From Pseudomonadota bacterium (GTDB taxonomy: Bacteria > Myxococcota_A > Polyangia > Haliangiales > Haliangiaceae), in the NCBI GenBank assembly GCA_022360315.1, contig JAKSDA010000087.1:1-48345 (forward strand): DNA of 48,345 nt. Reading direction: 5' to 3'. Position 1 is the stretch's first letter. Each line of letters opens with the position of its first letter. Both the position numbers and the translations under genes were made by a program. Positions 42,201 to 48,345 of this stretch are shown here, in pieces. The notes beneath the pieces were generated by a model. The model searched no databases and was not told the DNA's origin. It was given only the letters and a program-made list of their open reading frames with translations.

Positions 42201-43470
42201 CGAAATAACTGATGACACGCGTGCTCTCCACCCGATCGATGACGCCTTCGAGCCGCGCCACAGCAGCTTCGCAAATCCGCCGGAACTGGCCCATGAGCTG
42301 GTATAGCTCGTCGGGAGCGAGGATTTCGGATAGCAGGGCCAGCGGCCCAAACTCGCATACCATGGCGGTGAGTTGCCGCCGCTCGACCAGATTGCGCGAC
42401 GGCGTGGTGAAGCTGTCCGATTGCACGCCAGCCTCGGCCATGTTGTACGTCCGCGCCTCGGTCTTGACCGCTGGCATGAGGACTCTGCGACCCGTGGCCG
42501 TGTCGATCTCGATGTACTCGCCGTCTGGATCCACAGTGGCCATAGCCGCGGTATCGCCCTCGGGATTGACCGGTGCCTCGATCCGGTGCAGCTGGCGCAG
42601 AGTCGATACGTCGCACGGCGCCAGCTGGGCCAGTGCATCACGCGCGTCGGCGTAGCGGCTGGTCGGATCCTTGGATACGGCCGAGCGCAAAACCCGGCCC
42701 AGCCGATGCGCGGCCATGGTGGGCGGCAGCTGATGCGGCTCCGGCCGCAAGTGCGCGAACATCGTCTCGGCAATGGTGTTGCCGCGAACCACTCGCTGGC
42801 TGGTGAGACTCTCGAGAAATACCAGCCCCCACGCATAGATATCGGTCTGAGGATTGGGCTCCTTGCCGTGCAACTGCTCGGGCGCCATATACGCCGGCGT
42901 ACCGCCGACCGTGTCGTCCGGGGTGATGTTCTGCAAGCTGCTGGCAAGCGCACCCTTGGTGAATGTAGCGATGCCAAAATCGAGCACCATCGCATTGCGA
43001 CGCGCTCCCACGCTGGTGACCATAATGTTGGCTGGCTTGAGGTCGCGGTGGATGACACCGAGGTCGTGGGCACTGCACAGGGCGTCGAGTACCTGCAGCA
43101 TGAGATGTTTGGCTTCTGTGGGCGCAAGCGGCCCCTCGCGCTGCAGTAGCTCCTGCAAACTGACACCTCGAACCAGCTGCAATACTGCATAAAGACGGCG
43201 ATCGGGTAACTGGCCGCTGTCGATCAATCGGACAATATTGGGATGGCTGAGCTCGGCCACCACGGCCATCTCGCGCTTGAATCGGGCCGCGATTCCCGAC
43301 CCCGACTGCTCGTCCACCGCCCGGGCAATCTTGATTGCCACCAGCTGTCCAGTGGTGAACTGTCTGGCCTTCCAGACATCGCCAAAGCCGCCGCGGCCGA
43401 TCATCGAGATCAACTCATAGCGTTTGTCAATGACAGCTCCCGGCCCCATCCCGACTGCCTCAGACGGCAC
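39226..43470 (-). CDS. Multidomain Ser/Thr kinase, degenerate cyclase, AAA-type ATPase and TPR protein
   Basis: A protein of 1414 residues. GTG 43470 is chosen because GGGAGG lies five bases upstream. The kinase domain (17-285) has a Gly loop IGRGGFGDV, VAIKIAR, HRDLKPANIM (D143) and DFGIA, all intact. A class III cyclase-like domain follows at about 363-550, but its metal Asp positions are Glu373 (VCEFGP) and Thr417 (VESTRV), so catalysis is unlikely. An ATPase domain has Walker A GEAGIGKS at 601-608, and the C-terminal ~450 residues are TPR helices. This order matches the TOMM-system kinase/cyclase fusion family known from myxobacteria. No TOMM precursor or YcaO gene is in the window. It probably works as a signalling scaffold. 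Confidence 0.93.
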   Translation of the reverse strand: MPSEAVGMGPGAVIDKRYELISMIGRGGFGDVWKARQFTTGQLVAIKIARAVDEQSGSGIAARFKREMAVVAELSHPNIVRLIDSGQLPDRRLYAVLQLVRGVSLQELLQREGPLAPTEAKHLMLQVLDALCSAHDLGVIHRDLKPANIMVTSVGARRNAMVLDFGIATFTKGALASSLQNITPDDTVGGTPAYMAPEQLHGKEPNPQTDIYAWGLVFLESLTSQRVVRGNTIAETMFAHLRPEPHQLPPTMAAHRLGRVLRSAVSKDPTSRYADARDALAQLAPCDVSTLRQLHRIEAPVNPEGDTAAMATVDPDGEYIEIDTATGRRVLMPAVKTEARTYNMAEAGVQSDSFTTPSRNLVERRQLTAMVCEFGPLALLSEILAPDELYQLMGQFRRICEAAVARLEGVIDRVESTRVISYFGFPIAHEDDAGRAIQAAVEIIQRVCEGEIDIPLHGMDEFARANDGAELALNVHAGVHTGLVITSSVHLATTGGVSIVSDVDRLAGRLQEAAGYGNILITEDVYKLVRDRFECVAEGMREFGTYGALAVYRALGLADAVTPTEIPPDRPSIGRSSELSTLIDRWDEVDDGRGQVVMVTGEAGIGKSHIARVFQRMIRDSTHFWLDCPSSPYLVGSALHPITHALRILFGLARNDSTAVRRRKVGDFLRKHRIDRERFESFMVAFLDLEESGDGENPAPAVFRQSAEEQLIDFLFALSESRPVVACLEDLHWADPSTQEFTHNLVDQVPLAPILVLTTTRPSYLPDWRDRTHVIRMPLSRLSRKRVETMVRAVAGSKRLPEELVAHLADKTDGVPLFVEELTKAVLESNQVIELEDRYELDGDLSSLAIPATLRGSLMARLDRLGSAKEVAQIAAIAGRQFTFRLIDSICDISTVELGRALGQLVNSELVIQRGRPPSSRYIFKHALVQDTAYESLLEKTRRHYHARIGDTLETDFPDYTQLHPELLAHHYSEARLDRKAIDYWLRAGRRASERSAHVECIQQLRRALELIERLPQEGDGVERDKLELTVLMALGPPLMATSGYGTLAVEENYSRARDLCRELKYDRDMFSALWGMWASTQVQGRYDDALAFAERLFGLAERLDEEELYLAAHAAWGASLTITGEYRRALDHFERGIDIYELDRHRHLAHIYSLDPGMYCHVFRGWVLYAQGYPDRAAQSAERGIEIARQLDHPNSQGFALCMSLKIFQARGDLARVIELAEAGMELGIEYRLMHWLPFAEFLHGWVLAERAESEKSRQEGIAEMREGLAEWSARAGTALAYFHSLLAEQLGRLGRVEDALELQSRALPAGPDHKGHYYEAIWQGVRAQLLIMRGQPGDLEQAETVLAETIAGAKKRGERMAELDALMDAIELARCLDKPYQEQLDRLAELCQSIDEGAELPNMKRARDLLAQ

Positions 43471-43959
43471 AGGTCCTCCCCGAATTCGTGCGGGGCAACC
43501 TCCCGAGCAATCGAGTCGATCGAATAGCCGGCCGCCCGGCCACTCTGCTTCGTGCGAACTCCGCTTCGCATTGCTTGCCGGGACGTCCGGCCGAGTCGGT
43601 AATCTGCATCAGAACGTCACTTCACGGCATGGCCCGGTCAGCCGCAGAGACGATATCAACGCCGTCTGCTGCATCCAAGCTCGCAATCCACCAATCCTCC
43701 AACATCTCAATACACTGCAGGCCGACAACCGAACCGCACCGCCTGACAGCCATTGCCAGGACAAACAGAGAGCTTCTGCTCCAGCTCGCGAAAACGGGCT
43801 GGCATGAATCTTTCTCATCCTGTAAGAAAGTTCGGGTACTTTTTTGTGGCAAAGAGTAGCCCATATGCCGTCTACTAACTACATGATACCTGCACCAGTG
43901 CAGGATCGCTTACGGCAATTATCTCTGTTGACAAATAAACAATGGGGTAGGGAAACAAC
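43471..43959. other. Divergent intergenic region with dispersed repeat copy B
   Basis: This 489-bp gap separates the large kinase gene from the 422-residue hypothetical. It contains the dispersed repeat at 43516-43594. Near the right end, TTGACA at 43929-43934 may be a -35 box for the gene at 43960, although no good -10 box is visible because the ribosome site overlaps. No gene is seen. Confidence 0.5.
43516..43594 (+). repeat. Dispersed ~75-bp repeat, copy B
   Basis: It begins CGATCGAATAGCCGGCCGCC, contains GAACTCCGCTTCGCATT and ends GGACGTCCGGCCGA, matching copies A and C block by block. It lies 46 bp upstream of the kinase start, in the opposite orientation to that gene. Confidence 0.78.
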
Positions 43960-45228
43960 GTGACCGGCTCAATGACGTCAATGCAGATGCAGCAATACGC
44001 TGAAGAGGTATCCACACTCGCGCTTAGAGTCCAATCTTTTGGCCACAGGCATCGCTTCATCAGCGAGCGCGAGGTCCTAGAAATCGCGGCGATCGACCAG
44101 CCTATCTTGCGCAACCTACGGATTACACTCGGATATCACGATATCGTGCGGGGCATGGCCGAGTTGCTCGGCAGCAGGAACATCACCTGGCCCGGATTTG
44201 CCTGCTGGGCGTCGCGCACTGCCGGCTGTTTTATCCGGGGAGATTATATTCCTCAATCCGTACAGCGATACTTGAAGAAACTCAAGCTCTTCCACAGCGG
44301 CTTGCACACCGTCCATCGGATTTTGACCGGAATGCGCGGCGAGGCACCGCCAGCACATTCTCTGTTGGGCAATATCGTGGAACGAGTGTCTCGCGAGATC
44401 ACCAAGAATGTCTCGTGGGGCAATCTCATGGTCTTCGAAGACATCGCCCCGATCTTTGCGCGCATGCTCGAGAGATTTCGAGATGCCAGGAGCCACGACC
44501 AGGACGCCATCAACCGCTTTGTCGGCGAGTTCAAACCGGGTCTGGTCCGAGATGGCGGTCAGGATCTACTGGCCGCGGCCTTCGCCAACTACTACCAGGC
44601 CATATTCGAACGCGACCCTAAGAAAAAAGCTGAATTGATTTTATTGGCCAATAATCAGGTCGGTTATCACGAGCAGAGCCGGCTGCAGCTTCCGATCGTG
44701 CAGTCGCTCAACGCGCCCATCGCCGATTTGATCACCAAAGAAGCTCATCAGCGGGCGCACGAGCTGACCAGTCGTCACCTGCACAGATGGGTAGATCGCC
44801 AGATCGATCGCATTTTGAAACCCTTTTCCGCGTGGCTTCAGGAGGAGTGGCAAAGCATTGTCACGAGTTGGTTCATGCATCTTCAATTGCCCGACGACAG
44901 CAGCCGTCCGGACAAGATCGTGACCGACGACAGCTGTATCAAAGTTGGCGAAGATGCACCGCCCAGCAGCGAGCACTTCATCTTTCCCCCCGAACTCGCC
45001 AAGCTCGACAATACCGAACTGAAGGCGCTTCTTTACGACCTTGACAACACGCCCGACTCGACCGCGGGCAGCGGGGCCAATAACTGGGCTAACCTGGCCG
45101 ATCGAATGAACTATCTGGTCGATCTCTTTCGGACCAGACAGCAGGATACGCTGCTCTATCGCCAGCCATTTACCGACGAGCAACTCAGCTTCATACGAGA
45201 CGACCAGATCCCCGATGGTCCTCTTTAG
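43960..45228 (+). CDS. Conserved hypothetical protein, ~422 residues
   Basis: I cannot name this family. The GTG start at 43960 is preceded by GTAGGGA at good spacing. The protein is helical and soluble-looking. Notable motifs are TWPGFACWASRTAGCFIRGDYIP near residue 75 and LLANNQVGYHEQSRLQLPIVQSLNAPI near 225, which resembles a recurring LHEQTRLQP-type motif of actinobacterial and myxobacterial hypothetical proteins. The C-terminus (LYDLDNTPDSTAGSGANNWANLADRMNYLVDLFRTRQQD) ends in a compact helical segment. It is divergent from the large kinase gene. Two conserved His in the N-terminus (FGHRHRF) may or may not matter. Function unknown. Confidence 0.78.
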   Translation: MTGSMTSMQMQQYAEEVSTLALRVQSFGHRHRFISEREVLEIAAIDQPILRNLRITLGYHDIVRGMAELLGSRNITWPGFACWASRTAGCFIRGDYIPQSVQRYLKKLKLFHSGLHTVHRILTGMRGEAPPAHSLLGNIVERVSREITKNVSWGNLMVFEDIAPIFARMLERFRDARSHDQDAINRFVGEFKPGLVRDGGQDLLAAAFANYYQAIFERDPKKKAELILLANNQVGYHEQSRLQLPIVQSLNAPIADLITKEAHQRAHELTSRHLHRWVDRQIDRILKPFSAWLQEEWQSIVTSWFMHLQLPDDSSRPDKIVTDDSCIKVGEDAPPSSEHFIFPPELAKLDNTELKALLYDLDNTPDSTAGSGANNWANLADRMNYLVDLFRTRQQDTLLYRQPFTDEQLSFIRDDQIPDGPL

Positions 45229-45313
45229 GGTCGCGCAAAAAACCAGCGAAGCACTCAGACGGGATGGATCAGCGGCCAGCCAGCGGATTATCGCCATGGC
45301 CGGTACCATTCTT

Positions 45314-45604
45314 TCAGGAACCGCGCATCCACAAACGCAGGCGAGGCACCCATGCTTTGGGGCCTGACACCAGATATTCGCAGCGGTTGCCGACAGCGTC
45401 GCGATAGACCAGAAGAGGGCAGGACGCAGTCGCCCCGCCGCTGGCCGAGCGACTGCTGGCCACGACCTGATCCAGCTGAGATTTCGGTATGAGGACACAG
45501 CGCTTATCCCGGTGAATGAGTAGGAACGAATCGGACAGAAAAATCCCCTCGCGCCAGCGTCCCCTGGCCAGCTGCCGCCGGATTAGCACCGGCGCGCACG
45601 CCAA
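45314..45604 (-). pseudogene. Frameshifted 3' part of the membrane protein at 45504-45896
   Basis: This reading frame carries about 95 residues that look like a continuation of the upstream gene: ARGRWREGIFLSDSFLLIHRDKRCVLIPKSQLDQVV, then SCPLLVYRDAVGNRCEYLVSGP. It has no real start codon of its own (only a TTG at its edge). The ~100-bp overlap with the upstream frame suggests a one-base indel in 45504-45604, either real or a sequencing error. If the indel is real, the gene is broken; if not, the full protein would have about 190 residues. Confidence 0.6.
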
Positions 45605-45896
45605 TGCGGGTTAAATAGGTTGCCCCTGCAACGATCAGCGGCGCGATTACCGGCCCCAGTACCAGAGCACTGGTATCCGCTTCACCGCCTCTGATCCAGG
45701 TCGACACGGCCTCGCCTGCCGAGACCACGAGCGGCACGGCCAGGATCCAGAGAACCAGCGCGCCGAGAAGCGACCATGAGCTACCAAGTCGCATCGGCAG
45801 CAGCGTGACCCGGTCACTCAACGGCGTTTCTTTGTCGATGAGAACAGCGGCCTCTGGCGGCAGTGTCTCGGCAGTTGCGTCAATGAGAACAATCAC
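45504..45896 (-). CDS. Small membrane protein, 5' part of a probably frameshifted gene
   Basis: About 130 residues from the GTG at 45896, which has GAGG upstream. It opens VIVLIDATAETLPPEAAVLIDKETPLSDRVTLLPM and has two hydrophobic helices (SWSLLGALVLWILAVPLVVSAG and LVLGPVIAPLIVAGATYLTRIG). After the second helix the frame ends in a short unlikely tail (NPAAAGQGTLARGDFSVRF). The adjacent frame at 45314-45604 supplies a better continuation. An intact product would be a two-helix inner-membrane protein with a cytosolic domain. The family is not recognised. The short terminal repeat at 45913-45940 lies just upstream. Confidence 0.62.
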   Translation of the reverse strand: MIVLIDATAETLPPEAAVLIDKETPLSDRVTLLPMRLGSSWSLLGALVLWILAVPLVVSAGEAVSTWIRGGEADTSALVLGPVIAPLIVAGATYLTRIGVRAGANPAAAGQGTLARGDFSVRFVPTHSPG

Positions 45897-45912
45897 GGCG
45901 TCCTCGTACTTC

Positions 45913-45940
45913 GCACTTACTCGCGGGTCGCGGTACTTAG
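45913..45940 (+). repeat. Solo terminus of the 155-bp element
   Basis: GCACTTACTCGCGGGTCGCGGTACTTAG closely matches the terminal repeats of the 155-bp element (for example 112-136). The interior and the other end of the element are absent. It sits about 20 bp upstream of the start of the frameshifted membrane protein gene, so it may have contributed its leader. Confidence 0.75.
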
Positions 45941-46270
45941 TATGCCCGATTCCGGGACCAGAGCGGGCCGACGAATCATCGGGTGAGTGGGCAAACGCAC
46001 AGTGTGTGGGCACGATGTGCCGCACACAGGAGGCAGCCAAGCTCTGGATCGTCAGGCATCAAATCTAAATAATTCTATATAGTTGGTAGATTTAAGCAAT
46101 GCCTGAATATGGCACATTGGTTGCATTTCCACAGTCTGTAATATTTCATAGCAGTTGATGAGCAATCTGGCCTGTGCTGTGCGGGTCCTTATCTCCAAGC
46201 GATGAAGTGTTGTGCCAAGAACTCACCAGTATCTCCTCGACAGGCGCCAGGTCGATTCAGCGGAGGTTCC

Positions 46271-46471
46271 ATGGACGATGTTTTCGACATAGATGAACTC
46301 GTTGCTGCTGAGACAGACTGGCTGACGTTGTCCAATCAAGAGCGAGTTGCCTGGCAACTCTCGATGTTGACCGGAATCGATGACAGCCAGGGGTACTCGC
46401 CACGGAGTCGCCGTGATCGATGCCAGCAAGCAGCAGCATTCGGCTCCAGTGATACGCGAACCAATGATTGA
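46271..46471 (+). CDS. Small acidic protein of 66 residues
   Basis: GGAGG lies five bases before the ATG at 46271, the best ribosome site in this part of the window, so the gene is probably real. The protein opens MDDVFDIDELVAAETDWLTLSNQERVAWQLSMLTGIDD, an amphipathic acidic helix with three Trp or Phe, and ends in a basic and polar stretch with one Cys (SRRDRCQQ). No family is recognised. Its position between kinase-type genes that resemble TOMM-associated regulators makes a small regulatory or precursor peptide conceivable, but the sequence is not rich in Cys, Ser or Thr at the C-terminus, so I do not claim it. The 46041-46270 gap before it holds nothing I can name. Confidence 0.5.
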   Translation: MDDVFDIDELVAAETDWLTLSNQERVAWQLSMLTGIDDSQGYSPRSRRDRCQQAAAFGSSDTRTND

Positions 46472-46504
46472 CGGCCCGTGCAAGTACGTGCGTGCTCAGG
46501 GCGG

Positions 46505-46579
46505 TCGATCGAATAACCGGCCGTCCCTGCTCCGCTGCGTATGAATTCCGCTTCGCATTCCTTGCCGACGTCCGGCCGA
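46505..46579 (+). repeat. Dispersed ~75-bp repeat, copy C
   Basis: It begins CGATCGAATAACCGGCCGTCC, contains GAATTCCGCTTCGCATT and ends GACGTCCGGCCGA. The order of blocks equals copies A and B. It lies about 117 bp upstream of the pseudokinase gene, in the same orientation. Confidence 0.78.
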
Positions 46580-46695
46580 TCTGGCGTGTTTGTCCAATAT
46601 CGCTGGCCGGCTTTCAGTACGACATTGGCATTGCTACAGCTAGTCCTGTCGACGCTATTTGGCGAATCGGTTAGCATGAATCCAGACGGGCCAGC

Positions 46696-48189
46696 ATGCC
46701 GAGCAGGAACGACGACGACCAGACTCAGACGACTAATACGACTGTTGTCACTATTGATACAAAGCTATCGACGGCACGTTGGCGGTCTCGTTCCGATACA
46801 ACTGCGCGGTACGACCGATCACGGATTCCACGCGGCTCGGCTGTAGGTAGGTATACAGTAGGCCGTCGTATCGGGGCGGGCGATTCCGGCATTGTGTACG
46901 TGGCCCGGCACAAGAAGACCGGTTCTCGTGCCGCCATCAAAGTCCTGCACGACGATCGTTCGGTCTCGGCGCGACTGGTCGAGCGGTTCACGCGTGAGAT
47001 CGAGACCCTGAGTCTTCTCCGGCACCCGAACATCATCGAGGTCTACGACATCGGGCAGCTCCAAGATGGCCGGCCCTACTACGTCATCGAGCTCATCACC
47101 GGAATGAGCCTGACCGAGCTTCTCAATATCCACGGCCGGCTGCAGCCGCTGGAGATGCTCGAGCTGTTTGATTCCATCTGTTACGCGCTGCAAGCGGCTC
47201 ATGACGCGAACATCGTTCACGGCAACGTCAAATCGAACAACATCATGATCGTCGAGGAGGGTCACCGTCGGATGGTCAAGGTTCTCGACTTTGCCCTCAC
47301 CCGGCTGGCCCGGATCGAGACTGACTCCGACTCGGTTGAACTTGGCTTTCCCGGCTCGCCCGAGGCTGCAGCGCCCGAGCAGATCCAGAACCAGGAAGTC
47401 ACCGCGCGCACCGACGTGTATGCTCTGGGCGTACTTCTCTTTCAGATGTTGACCGGGGAGTATCCATTTGGAGGCTCCGACGATCTGACCATCATGGAAG
47501 CCCATTTGCGCTCGTCGCCGCCGTTGCCCAGTCAGTTGGCGCCTCTGTCTCAGGCCATTGACAGCATTGTTTTGCGCTGCCTCGAGAAGGAGCCCCACCG
47601 TCGCTTCGAATCAGTGCTATCGCTACAGAACGCCATGCACCGAGCACTGGCCGACGAGAAGCGGACAGCGATCGAGACTCCGCAGGCCGTGGTGGTTTTT
47701 ATCCAGGTTCGAGCCAAGCTGTCGGACCGCGAAGATACAGTGCACAACACAGTATTGCGCGAGGTCATGATGTTCCTCGATACCACCGAGGACTCCCTGC
47801 GCGAGGCCGGGTTTACAATTGCCAGCAATGTGGTCAACGGAATTCTGGGCATCACTCCATTGCCGGCGGACCGCTCGGGTGCCAAAAAGGTCCGTACCCA
47901 CGCTCTCCACATCGCTTGTCAGGTATATCGGGAGCTCGAAGAGCGAACGATTGCCGAGAACCAATCCATTGAAGCCTGCGTCGTCATCCGTATAGACGCC
48001 AGACTCAGTGGATCGATGACCGGCGAGGTTCAGGCCCCCCCGGCAGTGCTCGATGAGATCAAGTCGTGGGAAGTGGAGGGGACCGGCGTCTATGCAACTG
48101 CGGACCTATTGCCCGACCTGGCCTCTGACGATTCGACGTCGAAGACGCCGCAGGGTTACGTCGCAGTCGATTACGGTCGTTGGGCCTAA
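46696..48189 (+). CDS. Probable Ser/Thr pseudokinase with a cyclase-like C-terminal domain
   Basis: A protein of 497 residues. A Ser/Thr/Asp-rich N-terminus is followed by a kinase fold at about 53-315: IGAGDSGIVYVA, AAIKVLHD (Lys82), and an APEQIQNQ activation-segment match. The catalytic loop reads HGNVKSNN, so the proton-accepting Asp of HRD is Asn177, and DFG is DFA (Asp198 kept, Gly lost). Catalysis is therefore doubtful. Residues about 325-475 resemble a degraded class III cyclase domain (VVVFIQVRAKLSDRED and CVVIRIDARLSGSMTGEV). It may act as a scaffold with the active kinases nearby. The ATG has no clear ribosome site. The TAA stop lies directly before the terminal repeat, so the C-terminus may have been altered by its insertion. 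Confidence 0.83.
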   Translation: MPSRNDDDQTQTTNTTVVTIDTKLSTARWRSRSDTTARYDRSRIPRGSAVGRYTVGRRIGAGDSGIVYVARHKKTGSRAAIKVLHDDRSVSARLVERFTREIETLSLLRHPNIIEVYDIGQLQDGRPYYVIELITGMSLTELLNIHGRLQPLEMLELFDSICYALQAAHDANIVHGNVKSNNIMIVEEGHRRMVKVLDFALTRLARIETDSDSVELGFPGSPEAAAPEQIQNQEVTARTDVYALGVLLFQMLTGEYPFGGSDDLTIMEAHLRSSPPLPSQLAPLSQAIDSIVLRCLEKEPHRRFESVLSLQNAMHRALADEKRTAIETPQAVVVFIQVRAKLSDREDTVHNTVLREVMMFLDTTEDSLREAGFTIASNVVNGILGITPLPADRSGAKKVRTHALHIACQVYRELEERTIAENQSIEACVVIRIDARLSGSMTGEVQAPPAVLDEIKSWEVEGTGVYATADLLPDLASDDSTSKTPQGYVAVDYGRWA

Positions 48190-48190
48190 G

Positions 48191-48345
48191 TACCGCGACC
48201 CGCCAGTAAGTACCCATTATGGCCGACCAGCCCGCCGATGGCTGTGTTGCTCATCGGTCACGTAGGCCCACTATGCTCCCTCTTCGCGCCTTGCCCTCGA
48301 CGCGCTGGGCCAACCCTACTGGGCACTTACTTACGGGTCGCGGTA
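48191..48345 (+). repeat. Full copy of the 155-bp inverted-repeat element at the right end
   Basis: It begins TACCGCGACCCGCCAGTAAG and ends CTTACGGGTCGCGGTA, imperfect terminal inverted repeats of about 26 bp. Its reverse complement matches the left end of the window. It abuts the pseudokinase stop codon with one base between. No coding region. Confidence 0.9.

Noticed and set aside
46202..46471. The small gene as a TOMM precursor peptide
   Set aside because: The C-terminus has one Cys and few consecutive Ser/Thr, no nitrile-hydratase-like leader is seen and no YcaO gene is nearby.

Overview
The window looks like a complete contig from a high-GC Gram-negative bacterium, most probably a myxobacterium-like member of the Myxococcota (the marine or halophilic Haliangium/Plesiocystis/Nannocystis side is my best guess). 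The reasons are several Hanks-type Ser/Thr kinases with the HRDxSPHN or kinase-cyclase-ATPase-TPR architecture, many lipoproteins, a thrombospondin type 3 protein with an Arg-rich C-terminal membrane anchor, a five-helix (B-type) SdhC, and very divergent accessory genes. Both ends lie in inverted copies of one ~155-bp short repeat, so the assembly probably broke at a multicopy element.

Layout. 0-2.7 kb: a PD-(D/E)XK protein with a tandem octapeptide, and a small outer-membrane barrel. 2.7-5.5 kb: an acyl-CoA dehydrogenase and acyl-CoA synthetase operon. 5.6-11.3 kb: a conserved hypothetical, a ClC chloride channel with CBS domains, a PhaR-type regulator, a HEAT-like hypothetical and TatA. 11.7-14.4 kb: an MltD-like transglycosylase with LysM repeats, and SmpB. 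14.5-16.5 kb: two convergent predicted lipoproteins of unusual type, a Nep1-like (NPP1) protein with an intact GHRHDWE motif and a cupin resembling DMSP lyases. 17.1-19.0 kb: DUF1688/Urc4 with uracil phosphoribosyltransferase. 19.2-20.5 kb: a Ser/Thr kinase.

20.7-24.0 kb holds the most interesting locus. An ECF-type sigma factor is fused through a transmembrane helix to a large predicted periplasmic domain. The next gene encodes a lipoprotein made of a close paralogue of that same domain. An identical 18-bp box, followed at identical spacing by a second short box, lies upstream of both genes. This suggests a self-contained membrane-tethered sigma factor that regulates itself and its paralogous lipoprotein.

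24.7-28.5 kb: a PLP-dependent decarboxylase, an Ala/Glu-rich lipoprotein and a D-2-hydroxyacid dehydrogenase. 28.9-32.2 kb: the sdhCAB operon, whose start codon lies inside a 16-bp tandem repeat. 32.4-35.4 kb: a secreted barrel protein, a PEGA-like lipoprotein whose stop codon lies in a MITE-like element, and the thrombospondin type 3 protein. 35.5-39.2 kb: a quinone oxidoreductase, a zinc-ribbon protein and a hybrid histidine kinase. 39.2-48.2 kb: a 1414-residue kinase/cyclase-like/ATPase/TPR protein of the kind associated with TOMM systems, a conserved hypothetical, a frameshifted membrane protein, a 66-residue orphan and a probable pseudokinase with a cyclase-like tail. No tRNA, rRNA or CRISPR array was found. 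Three copies of a ~75-bp dispersed repeat lie in upstream regions.
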